Assembly (NCBI GenBank): GCA_025506515.1
Contig: CM046452.1
Location: 70,425,580 to 70,489,579, forward strand
Source: Flaveria trinervia
Lineage: Eukaryota; Streptophyta; Magnoliopsida; Asterales; Asteraceae
DNA length: 64,000 bases
Direction: 5' to 3'
Part shown: in pieces, positions 35,871-46,827 of the stretch
How the letters are laid out: every line of letters begins with the position of its first letter
Position numbering within the stretch: position 1 is the stretch's first letter
The notes under the pieces: model-generated
What the model was told of the DNA's origin: nothing
Seen by the model: the letters and a program-made list of their open reading frames with translations, nothing else
Database searches by the model: none
Program-made: the position numbers and the translations under genes

Positions 35871-36497
35871 CTACCTGCCTGATGGTGGCATACGAGTCCA
35901 AGGAAACTTGGATGTTGCAAGGTTGTCGCTGGTGTCACCACCTCCTCTGTGGTCTGCCGCTCCATGCCGAACCCTGCCATTGTAACCGATGGGCTTTTTA
36001 ACCCCACTTCCGTCCAGCCAATGAGTCTTCTTTGTTTCATCACCTTCAACAATGGTAGACTTAGACTGCTTGTTCGTGTTCTTGCGTTCCTCTTCAATCA
36101 CACGAATTGGGTACAAGTCTGGAGATATTGAAAGCGGGGTCCTTAAAGTCACATATGCTTTTTTGTAATCAGGTTTTGCGATCAAAAGCCCACCACGCTT
36201 CTTCTTCTTCCCATCCATGTTGAGGGTTCTAACCTCGTCCACTTCAAATCCATATAATGATTCCAAAACCCTCTTTATTTCAATCTGAAAATATTAAAAA
36301 AAGCACGAAAAACATCAGCTTGATCTAAGGTAAAACAAAATATGGAGAAGTAAGCTGAAAAGAAAAGTGTGTGCCTTAGAAGCAGAGGGAATGGTTTTGA
36401 GGGCGATTTCAGTGATGTTGGAGAAAGAAGTGGGCATGAGAAGCTTAATAGGAATATTAGCAAAGTTCATCACTCTTCTTCCCAATCGACTCCCCAT
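35871..36497 (-). CDS. Mitochondrial ribosomal protein uL23 (uL23m)
   Basis: Two exons, 36375-36497 and 35871-36284, give 178 residues. The protein starts MGSRLGRRVMNFANIP, and PIKLLMP and the KTIPSASK|IEIKRVLESLYGF junction are typical of plant mitochondrial uL23. The core has VRTLNMDGKKKKRGGLL and AKPDYKKAYVTL. The C-terminal extension is Gly/Arg-rich. uL23 sits at the peptide exit of the large ribosomal subunit and would act in mitochondria. The intron starts with GC rather than GT (AAG|GCACAC) and ends with AG. No GT nearby restores the frame, so a GC-AG intron is proposed. A start at 36497 gives the conserved N-terminus. Confidence 0.85.
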
Positions 36498-37605
36498 GTT
36501 TTGGATTTGGGCACCCTACAAGTTACTAAAAATACAAATTGTGTTGATTAATAAATTGGAAAGAAACCACTCCATCCAAAGCCCTATACAGAATGGAGAA
36601 CAGTTCATTAATTAAGAAAATCTACAGAAAACAAAAGATTACCAGATAGATCAAACAGATAGGCTGGGAAGACCCTTTAATCCTCATTCCGTCCAAACTT
36701 TTCTAGTTTTCTTAATTACCAGATATAATAGACAGAATCATAAAACTTTACTCTTAGTTGATTAAAAGTACTTCAACACATGGAAAGCATATAATAGCCT
36801 AACATAGAGCAAAAAGTAATGCGTGCTGATATCTGCCATATCTTATCTAGTAGGCATATTATACACTAATAATTTGTTTATATTCTCGATTGAAGTTGGC
36901 TTAATTTTGGTAATAAAGTATCATGGTGAAAGAGAATACTACTAAAAAAAGATGATGGACACATTATAGCAAGTTGGAGATAACTAATAAAATTGAATTT
37001 GGGTATAACTTCATAAAAGAAGAATTCATTTCCATTTAACTTGCCAAATTATAATTGAACAAGAACGATTAGAGGTTCCCTCACAACTTATGAAGGAACG
37101 TTTGTCTCTCGTTCTTTGAAGAGATCGTATTCGATAACATTACCAATGACTAAATAGAAGCATCGGAGGTAATGTCATTTGTCAACATTGTATCTTACTA
37201 TCTTCGTTCTTTACCATGTTATAGTGTAGCAAGTTAAAGATACTAGAAAAATAACAAAACACAAAAAGAAAAATATATGTTGGTGTTTGGTCTCCAGAAC
37301 ACTAATTATTAGCTAATCATGTACTTTATAGATAGGTGTAGTATAGAATCAACATATAATTGGTTATTTTACAAAGAGAAATGTATTAAAATAAGATTTT
37401 ATAATGTAGCCCATACACAAGTACAAAGCATTAGAGACTTGATAGTTTCAAGACATCCCCTTCTAACGTTCAGATTTCAGACCACCCACTTTGTTGATTC
37501 AAGTAAATGTTGAAAGATCTCGCTTCTTTCTTTATAAACGAAACAAGAATGATGAGATTTGATGGACAAACAATGTGAATACACCAGAAGGTAGAATATA
37601 ATTAA
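36498..37605. other. Intergenic region upstream of uL23m
   Basis: The first 100 bases are probably promoter and leader of uL23m. The rest is AT-rich DNA in which I see no gene, terminal repeat or array. Confidence 0.45.
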
Positions 37606-39029
37606 GGTAGTGTTTGGTTTTTACAAAAAACTCTTCCCCACCTCTTCATTTGCATGCACGCAGACGCGGGAAGACGTTTTGAGATAAAGATTGTTTGATT
37701 TCAGGAAGACTTTTCATTAAAAAAGGTCTTTCTGAGGTCTGCATGAGGCAAACATAAACCATTGTCTTCACAAGTCTTCTATCATCTTCTCATTCTACCC
37801 TTAAAAAACTTCTAACCCTTTGTCCCTTTCCTCCTTCATCAAAGTCCACCTAGTAACTCCATCTTTGCAGCCACCGCCAGCCGCCGCGAACCTCCGGCCA
37901 GACCCCCTCCGGCCGCCGCGAACCTCCGGCCAGCCTCCCCTCCAGCCGCCGCCCCCTCTTGCAACACATTCCTCCAGCTGGCGTCCACCTCCAGGTTTGT
38001 GTTCCTCCAAAAAGTTTATAGATTTTGATCAAGTGAGTTGATGAAACTATGAAGCAAGTGAGTGTTTGAATGAAATTTTGCAGGGGATGATGAAGATGGC
38101 GATCAAAGATTATAAAATATAATTTGATTGAGGAAATGATTGAAAATAGGAGATAATGAAGTGAAAGATTATAAAATATTTAAGTTGAAAATATTATGTA
38201 TTTTGGTTATGAAAAGGTTGAAGTCCGGTGAATATAAAAAAATGGAATACTTGGAAAATATCATTAAACTCATTTGGTATGTTTATGTATTGTAATTAAT
38301 TATCATTAAATTTAAAGAAATATTGTGATCGCTTTATAATGGCTACAATATATGGATATGGAATTTGAACTAAAATGTATTTTTATGCAAAATGTGGAAT
38401 CAAAGATTTAAATAAAATGTATTTTTATAATTTTATGAATATTATTACAATATTGTATGATTTTTATTTAAATTTTAATGTTGAAGTACTTTTTAAAGTT
38501 TAAAAAATATGTTTACTTTTATTACAGAATATTTTACCAGTCTGCAGATGTTAAAAAAACAAACAGTATTTTTGTTGTAGACTGCAGACGTTTGGCCCAC
38601 CTCTTCTCCTGCAGATGTGGTCCACAGACTGCAGACATTTTACTGCAGATGTATTGTAATTAATTATCATTAAATTTAAAGAAATATTGTGATCGCTTTA
38701 TAATGGCTACAATATATGGATATGGAATTTGAACTAAAATGTATTTTTATGCAAAATGTGGAATCAAAGATTTAAATAAAATGTATTTTTATAATTTTAT
38801 GAATATTATTACAATATTGTATGATTTTTATTTAAATTTTAATGTTGAAGTACTTTTTAAAGTTTAAAAAATATGTTTACTTTTATTACAGAATATTTTA
38901 CCAGTCTGCAGATGTTAAAAAAACAAACAGTATTTTTGTTGTAGACTGCAGACGTTTGGCCCACCTCTTCTCCTGCAGATGTGGTCCACAGACTGCAGAC
39001 ATTTTACTTCAGAAAAAACAAACTAACCC
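37606..39029. mobile_element. Harbinger-type non-autonomous element (1424 bp)
   Basis: It starts GGTAGTGTTTGGTTTTT and ends AAAAAACAAACTAACCC, imperfect inverted repeats. TAA flanks both sides (37603-37605 and 39030-39032), the 3-bp target duplication of PIF/Harbinger elements. It holds a GC-rich block at 37857-37990 (repeated CCGCCGCGAACCTCCGGCC) and a 364-bp tandem duplication. No transposase frame was seen. Confidence 0.7.
38285..39012. repeat. 364-bp near-perfect tandem duplication
   Basis: Copy 1 (38285-38648) and copy 2 (38649-39012) match almost base for base, including GTCTGCAGATGTTAAAA. The only clear difference I saw is near the ends of the two copies (ACTGCAG versus ACTTCAG). The duplicated short ORFs at 38478 and 38842 are a by-product. 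Confidence 0.95.
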
Positions 39030-40508
39030 TAACTCTTCTGCATGTGGCATTCTTAGAACAATCAAATAAGAAGTAAAACCCTAAATAAAAATTACAGAAC
39101 AATCACATAGCTTAAAAAATTAGAAACTACAAAGGTATGAAAAATTAATACAGTCTTCGTAGATTGAATAAAAATAATAATAATAACACTTGATATGAGG
39201 TAAAAATGATTTAACAGAAAACGAAATACAAATATCCTTGCAACTTGATCAATCATGATTGAGAGAAGATGAAGATGGTTGTGAAGTGAGTGAAGATGAC
39301 GAATGTATGCTTGAAGATGAATGAGAAGATGAATATGAATACAAGCTTGTGACTTGAGCAAAAACACTGATGAAATTGAAGGTTGGAAAATGGGGGGTTC
39401 GTTCACATTGGGGAACTGTTCAAAATGGGAATTTTCAAGAATGGGACAAAGTGACAAACTGAATCATTAGCCAAACAGGTTGGGTAAGGTCTGACCATGT
39501 GGCCCAAGTACACCTCTTTTCTTTCATCTCTTCATATATTGCCGAAAAGGAAACTGAACAACTTTACAAGTAACAATGAAAGACAAATTACTGAGAGTAG
39601 TTTACCAAAACTTACACAACTCAAAATAACTACATAAAATGTTGCCAAAAAGTCTATATGTTCAGGTCTTATGAAACTTTGAGAAAACCAAATCTGAGAT
39701 AAATGATATTCTCCAACTGAAACTTGCTACCATGTATCCCAATGTTAGGAGTTTGCAGTAGAAATTTCTTGAAAATAAATCAATTAGTGCTGATGCGAAA
39801 CTGAAACAGTTGTTGTAGTCACAAAATACCAGTATGCAATCAAATTGATGATTCTTCAAACTCAAGCATCAAGACATACGCAGAAACTGAAGCTAATGTG
39901 GTTACCATATCATATGGCAAGAAGGCAGGTTATGTAAAGAGTAAATGTCTGTTTCTACTATTTTTCTTGAATCATGATGAAGATAAACAGAGCAGAATTA
40001 TGACAGTACAACAACAAAGATCTAACATTACTTAAATTTCCAACAAAGTACAGATCGCGAAGGGAGATTTCAGCACGTAATACAAATTCGAACCGAGTAT
40101 CAATGGTAACAATCAAAATATAACAAAGTATAAACCCTAATTTCACATATAACGATCAGAAAGATGAAAACACTAACCTCAAATAGCGATGCACGTAGAG
40201 TACACACGAATGATTATGTGATTTCAGAGGAATGAAGACAATCTGAAAGAAGGTGAAGATGATCGAGTGAAATCACGTATCCACCGAGCGGCGTGAAGTG
40301 AACCGTTGTTTTCATCTGTTTATGTTTTCTGTTTGGGCTTTTACATGGTCCATTGGACTATTTATCACACCACCACAAGCAATAAGCAACTAGAGTCAAG
40401 AGGTGTTTCTCATTTTTCCTTTCGAATTGCGGGGTTTAGAGATAAAAAAGTTTAATCAACTTTTTTCTTAAATCTTTTTTTAATTACCTGATATGTATTA
40501 TAAAAAAC
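39030..40508. other. Spacer, possible untranslated RNA gene on the minus strand
   Basis: No coding gene was recognised. Near 40175 the minus strand has a splice-donor-like GAG|GTTAGTG after a purine-mixed stretch (40180-40260), which could mark the first exon of a non-coding transcript. This is speculative. Confidence 0.25.
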
Positions 40509-41801
40509 TAGTTTCAACATGTGTTATACTTTCTAAATTTTTACCTATAAAATGCAAAGCACAAACTGATGAACATATACGGAGATAGCTCTGTTATTTT
40601 AACTTTATTGCAAAGATAATTTTGGTAATTTTACTTTGCTATCTATTTGAATGCATCTTCTCCTTCATTGTTATGTAGAGAGAGAAATAAAAATGGGATA
40701 GGGAAAGAGACGCTTCGTCTCAACGTCACCGTCTCGCTGCCACCGGAACGCCGCCGTCGTGCATCCGCTGTCACACCATCACCACCGCTACAACAAACCG
40801 CTAAAAGGTTAGCCATGGCAGCGGTGGTTTTGCACTCCAATCGCCTCTTTCTTTCCCGGTCTACAACATGTTACAATTGTTGAGTCGTTGTCATCGCTTA
40901 ACGAGCTTTCCAAGACCATAAAAGTTATGGGGTTCGTCTGCGTTTTAGTGTTATGGCTGGTGGTAGGGGTGATGACAGTGAGGGAGTCGTCGCGCTGTCA
41001 CGGGGTGATGATGGTGGTGGAGGTGATGATGCTGAGGGAGCCGGTGGTTTGGATGATGACGGTGTCTGGGTTTTCGATTCATGGATCGATTATGTCTCCA
41101 AGGGTGTTATAAGAATTCCAGGCCTTTATGAAATTGGGATGTTTGCTTGCTTGTTAGTGGCGGGAAAAACAGCGGCTACTCCGGCTTCGCTGCCAGTTAA
41201 GGTTGTTAGTAATGTTTATGACGATGGATGTATACTTGGTTTGTTTGCCATGATCTATTGTAACACGTCGATGACGATGGATTATTATCCATCTGAGACG
41301 GATCGTTGGGATGAGGACCTCTATTATTTGGGGTTTTTTGGTTATATTTATGATGGTTGATGTATACATTGTGTTGTTTGTCATGGTCATTTGTAAGATT
41401 TTGATAATGATGGATTGTTTTCATTTGAGACATGGGTCTATCATATGGTGTCTTTATGTCAATGACGAGATCTGAAGGACTTTTATTGGTTTAAGGCAAC
41501 TTTTCAAGTTGAGAATGATGTTGTTTGGTTGTCATTTGTTGATGATGATGAACGATTGTTCATTTGAGACATGTCGTGCTAATGGCGCATCAGAAATGTT
41601 GAAAATATGGTTTGTACTTTGAAGTTGGTTATTTTATGATATGATTTGGGTTATGTGGTACATATATAGGTCATGATAAAAAAGGTATATGTTTGTTGGC
41701 ATGCCACATCCTTTAGGTTGCGGCCACAACAAGCTACCAATTATGAGGCTTAACAACTTCGTTTGTGTCAAAAAAACCATTGTTTCAAAACGGGTTGACT
41801 G
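40509..41801 (+). mobile_element. Probable Helitron body with possible captured coding pieces
   Basis: The stretch from about 40510 has the low-complexity start common in plant Helitrons (ATGCAAAGCACAAACTG). It leads into a GC-rich block (40680-41230) with open frames such as 40953-41360. The latter encodes a Gly/Asp-rich start and then WIDYVSKGVIRIPGLYEIG, which I do not recognise. The block may derive from a host gene picked up by the element whose 3' end is at 41833. The left limit is uncertain. Confidence 0.35.
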
Positions 41802-41833
41802 CTCGCGCAACGCACGAGTTAGAATATGCCTAG
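41802..41833 (+). mobile_element. Helitron 3' terminus
   Basis: A hairpin (CTCG at 41802-41805 pairing with CGAG at 41815-41818) is followed 11 bases later by CTAG (41830-41833) and then T. The GCGCAACGC core is shared with the terminus at 27427, which suggests the same Helitron family. Confidence 0.65.
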
Positions 41834-42359
41834 TTTAATTTTATTTTATATTCCTTTCAACTTAATAAAATATAAAAAATTTAAAAATTTTTAATCATAG
41901 AACATGAAATTACATTATATCTTTTCATTCCACCTTTTCCCCCTCAATTCTCTTTTCCTTTTATTTCGTTTAGAGAAAATTGCATAGACGATCCTTATGA
42001 TTAATCAAATTGCATGTTTTTATATATTTAAAAGGTACAAAGTTAATATAAACTTTTGTATGATCATTATACATGGTCCCTAACATTTAATTCATACAAA
42101 TTTTATGCATTTTATAAAGTTTAAAGTATATTTTTATTTCAACTTTAGAGACCAAAAGTGCAAAATCCACATAAAAGTTTGGACTAACTTTGCAATTATT
42201 AAAACTAGGGACCAAACTTGCAAGGACTATATAAAAGTTTTGACTAACTTTCCATTTTTTAAAGTTTGGGGACCAAATGTGCAATCTAGTCAAACCAAAT
42301 AGACTATTTATAAAAAAAAGTTTCTCTTTTGTTTATATTAAACTCAGGAAAAGAACTTA
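41834..42359. other. AT-rich spacer
   Basis: Contains GGACCAAA(C/A)TTGCAA-like phrases near 42150-42290, which repeat two or three times at about 60-bp spacing. They resemble transposon subterminal DNA. No gene. Confidence 0.35.
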
Positions 42360-42683
42360 GGGGTTGTTTGGTAGCCTCTTAATCAGCTTCTTAATAGTTT
42401 AGATGTCTGAATGGTTCAGCACTTAATGGTTCAGACTGTTTGTTTCGTGAACATATGTCTGAATGGTTAAGACATTTACCTCTAAATGGTTAAGCATTAT
42501 ACTGATGTTGAATGGTTAAAAGGTATTAAGACTTATTATCTGAATTGGTCAGACATTTGCCTTTAAATAGTTAAATGATATACTAGCTCTTAATGGTTCA
42601 AACCTCTTAATGGTTCGACACTTAATGGTTCAGACCTCTTATTGGTTCAACACTTAGTCATTTAGAAGTTGCCAAGTAGCCCC
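42360..42683. mobile_element. Tourist/Harbinger MITE (324 bp)
   Basis: It begins GGGGTTGTTTGG and ends CCAAGTAGCCCC, imperfect terminal inverted repeats. TTA flanks both sides (42357-42359 and 42684-42686). The interior repeats TTAATGGTTCAGAC-like words several times, as in many Tourist-type MITEs. Confidence 0.8.
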
Positions 42684-43079
42684 TTAGATAAAGTAGATTA
42701 AATCACATGTTAAGCCCATTTGGTACATGTATGGCCCTGAAATGAGAATTGAAAAAGAAAAGTTTTTGTTTAAAATCTTGATTGATCGGTCATTAAAGGA
42801 TATCAAATTGAAAACCTTTTTACCCTTTAATCAATGGAATTAAGGGGCTGTTTGTTTATGTCTGACCGGGCTGACCCAGCTGACTCGGTCAGCGGGTCAG
42901 CCCGTTTGATACTCGCGTGGAGCTAGCTGACCGGGTCATTCTTCTGACCCAAACCTAAAAAATAAGTTGTTGAGCCAAAATCTCCACCTCCTTCTCTCTA
43001 TTGCACACCACCAACACCTAAATCCAAAGCCCTGCGCTCGATCGGCCACTTCCCCTCCCCCTGCGCAACTTCCCCTGCC
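42684..43079. other. Spacer with another Harbinger-like left end
   Basis: TAA then GGGGCTGTTTGTTTATG at about 42846 looks like the left terminus of a second Harbinger-type MITE, followed by CTGACCGGG and GTCAGC words. The same GACTCAGTCAG words recur at 43690-43770, beyond the tandem repeats, so the element may have been split by them. No right terminus with a matching duplication was found. Confidence 0.35.
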
Positions 43080-43209
43080 CGACCCTGACCTCCGCGAGCC
43101 CTAACCGAGCCCCTCCGACCTGCGCGAGCCCTAACCGAGCCCCTCCGACCTGCGCGAGCCCTAACCTAGCCCCTTCGACCTGCGCAAGCCCTAATCGAGC
43201 GCCTCCCGA
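43080..43209 (+). repeat. 30-bp minisatellite, about four units
   Basis: The unit GACCTGCGCGAGCCCTAACC plus GAGCCCCTCC is repeated about four times with a few substitutions. The minus strand reads as a 10-residue repeat (GARLGLAQVG-like), which is a product of the repeat and not evidence for a gene. Confidence 0.85.
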
Positions 43210-43239
43210 GCATCTCAATACGGTAGTCATCATTTCTTT

Positions 43240-43634
43240 ATGAATATAGATGTATATGCATATATATGTGTATGTATATGTGTATGTAGATATGTATGTA
43301 GATGTATATGTAGATGTATATATGTATGTAGATGTGTATGTAGATGTATATGTGTATGTAGATGTGTATGTAGATGTATGTGTATGTAGATGTATGTGTA
43401 TGTAGATGTATGTGTATGTAGATGTGTATGTAGATGTATGTGTATGTAGATGTGTATGTATATGTGTATGTAGATGTGTATGTATATGGGTATGGAGATG
43501 TGTATGTATATGGGTATGTAGATGTGTATGTATATATGTATATTGTGTATGTAGATGTGTATGTATATGTGTATGTTAATGTATATGTGTATGTAGATGT
43601 GTATGTAGATGTATGTGTATGGAGATGTGTATGT
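43240..43634 (+). repeat. TGTATG-type microsatellite (about 395 bp)
   Basis: Mixed 6- and 12-base units of GTGTATGTAGAT and GTATATGT fill the interval with little interruption. Long ORFs in it (VYVDVYVY-like on plus, TYTSTYTY-like on minus) are artefacts of the repeat. Confidence 0.9.
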
Positions 43635-44753
43635 AATAAGGTTATTTTTATCATTCAGCAGAGTCAGTTAGATACTAAATCAAACAACCAAGTTTCAGTC
43701 AGATGCAGACTCAGTCAGGACTTTTTACTGGGTCAGCTTCTGACTCAATCAAATCTTACTCAGTCAGTTTATGTTATGCTACCTTCATTAGTTTATGTAA
43801 TAAGTTTCAGTCGTGTTCCCTTCATTGATGTTATGCTACCTTCATCAAATCCTTATTATTGAACAACTAAGTCAGTTTATAAAAAATCATTCAAGTGAAA
43901 CCAAAAAATCAAAATTAAAATCAAAAGTCACCCAGCTGAACCAGAAATCTTAGAAAACACCTAATCGAAATATGACGATTTGATGAAAACTAACGAAAAT
44001 CAAACCAAAACTATTGTAGAATGAGTGATGAATCTAGGTGTCGCTCCATCGATCAAGGTTGAAAGCGACTAGAGTTATGACGAATATTGGTATTGAACCA
44101 TACGACCTATGAACCTTCCGGCCGAATTCGTTCTTTTTCATTCTAGTTCTTCTTCATGCGATCAATGTTGATTAGCTAGGGCCATGATGAACTACGAAGA
44201 AAGGTAAGGAGGGGTAAACTATCCTTTTAATATTTTAACATTTCAATTCCATCTACATATTTAACATTCAAACACATTATTATATATAGAAATATTATAT
44301 CACAAGTTTGATTAAATAACGACAATTGTATGACCACACTTTGAATTATAGATTTTATTTTTTTTGGGTCCACTGGTTTATTTGCAGTTTTCGACCCCCC
44401 CCCCCCCCCCCCGAAAACAAGATAGGCAAGATAGGATAACTGTTCCATATTCCGGTAACTAGATTCACGCAGTATCCAATCCAAAAATATAGGCTTGCTT
44501 TTGCCCTCTCCCGATAGTACATTTATGCTCTTAAATCACTGAATACAAACTTTTAATCGGATGAAAAGGAATGAGCAAGCATAGGTTACTCCTAGAATGT
44601 TGTCCTGGGGAACGCAAGTTTGATTGAGGATTGGAGAAGAGAGGTGGAAGAAAAGGCTCGAGATGAATTTAGGAGTCTTTGTGCGAGCCATATGCGGTGA
44701 GAGTCATACATATGGTAACGAGGGGGGTTTGCGTTTATACGTGTAGTGTGGTG
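43635..44753. other. Spacer, no gene seen
   Basis: Starts with GACTCAGTCAG-rich DNA (to about 43770) and then unremarkable AT-rich sequence. It includes an 18-base C-run at 44395-44412. No convincing gene or terminus. Confidence 0.45.
44395..44412. repeat. Run of 18 C
   Basis: A homopolymer that follows a T-rich stretch. Length is likely to vary between individuals and assemblies. Confidence 0.9.
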
Positions 44754-46827
44754 TTGGGTGTCACACCCCGAGAATCGTAGCGGAAGTTTGCGTAACGTGG
44801 TGTTAACGGAAGTTGGAGTTAATCCAACGATTATAGTCAAACACGATTAATTATACAGTCGGTTATATAGAACCATACATTACACATTCTAAAATCGTGA
44901 CAAATTATCAGCAGTTTTCAAATTTTACAATCCGGGGTTAGTTGAAGTATATTGTCTTTTATTCATTAATTTAATACTACTTAAAGACATTTGACACGTT
45001 TGACCCTCTAAACACTTAGTCCATAAATTCCACACGGAGTTTACCTATGACCCTAAAAAGCATAAAGGATAATAAAGTCAACATAAAATTAGTGAGCAAT
45101 TGGGGTTTTAAGTCTTATAAACATTCGATTTCAAAACAATATGATGTAACGAGATATAATATACTCAACATAGACTAATTAGGTACCATAATTAATTTAA
45201 GTCATAAGTCCAAACAGTCCAAACATATAAATTCTCTCGCTACAACCTGGCCAACACGACTAGTCGCGAGAGCGGGCCATTCTAACCCGATAGATCTACC
45301 AATATAGTTTATGGCCTCCCTGAGATTAATGATTATGGGGGGGTTTAGGGGCTCAATAGTATGTATCTATACTATTGACCCAACTTATACATTTATAACA
45401 TATATCAATTTCGTTTATCCATCATATATATAAATATAGTTTTTCATGCTTTTTCCTAAAACAATTAAAATAAATGCAATATTTAAAATGAGGCCGAAGT
45501 ACTCAGCTTGAATGTGATCAAAGGATAAAATCAATATGTTATGCTCTTGATTTATCAAAACCCTAAATATATATATCTTGGTCAATAAATGATAATTCAT
45601 ACTTATGAGAATATTTTTCACCCAACTTATTTAGTTATTTTTAAGAATAAAATATGTTTATCACACCAAAATACTTTGGTCATTTTTTCATAAAAGTTTA
45701 TTTATGTTTCATAGAAAATATATGAATTATAACACATTCGGCTTATAAACTAAGGTCTAACCCTAACATATTCTTGACGTCTATTACTTATCACTTATCA
45801 TATTCATTAATCTTATGTTTATTTATCATATTTATTTATTATATTTTTAACTAATTGATTTAAATTCACAAAATCTTAACTTTTCTAACTTGTATTATAT
45901 ATATTTCTAGTTTGACATAGTTTATTTATAACTTTACCTATTATTTGTAAAATAATGAATTTTATATAATTTTTCTTATGTTTCTTTTATAAAATTAATC
46001 TTTATAGTTACTGGGGTTATTTATTAATAAAGTATGTTTTGATGTTTATTTTTATGAAACCCATTGATTTTTAAATATATTAATTTGAGATCGTTTTAAA
46101 TAATACATGTATATATATTATTTTTTAGCTTGATTTATTATTATTATTTAAAAGGTCTTGAGTCCTTATTTGTCGTTCTAAACAAGTCCTTTCGTCACAA
46201 TGTTTCATTGGTCTTAAGTATAGTCTAGATCATGGTTTTTAGTTCTTAAGTAATTCTTTATCTAAATACAATTCATAGCGTGTTCAAGTACTTAACGTTT
46301 TTATTGATCTTTTTACTTTGTTTTAAACTATAATATCTTTTATTTTAACTTAATCATTCCTTATGGTGTCATATCCATCATCATTCATCCATCCTATACT
46401 ATCATTTTTTAAAGATCATAATCCACCAAATCTTCCATGTACATACACATACATACATATACGACATATACATACATACATGTACATTCTTACAAGCCAA
46501 ATCATACCATTAACATGATTTCATCAAATATCAACATATTCTTAACATATTTCAAATTTATTCAACAATTTCAAACACATTTTTAAATCCCAGAATCATC
46601 AAAACACAACTTTTATATAACCATTAAGTGGGTGAACTAGGGTTCATCAAGATTTTCATCTTGATCATCCATGCATGAAGAAATAATAGGAATCTAACAC
46701 AAATACCTTGATGAACTAATAGATTGAACAATACCCACAAGTTTAGCACGAAATCTTCAACTCCCGATTACAACTTTGAATTCTAATCGAAGTTCCAACT
46801 AGAATCTTTATAGAGAAAATGTAGATG

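Noticed and set aside
40953..41360. 135-codon ORF as an independent gene
   Set aside because: No recognisable domain, and it lies in a probable Helitron body. It is mentioned there as a possible captured piece only.
43018..43233. Minus-strand ORF with a 10-residue repeat GARLGLAQVG
   Set aside because: The peptide repeat follows from a 30-bp DNA minisatellite; no start context or homologue is evident.
43434..43862. 142-codon plus-strand ORF (and a 138-codon minus-strand ORF) over the microsatellite
   Set aside because: Both are translations of a simple repeat without stops and have no complex composition or family motif.
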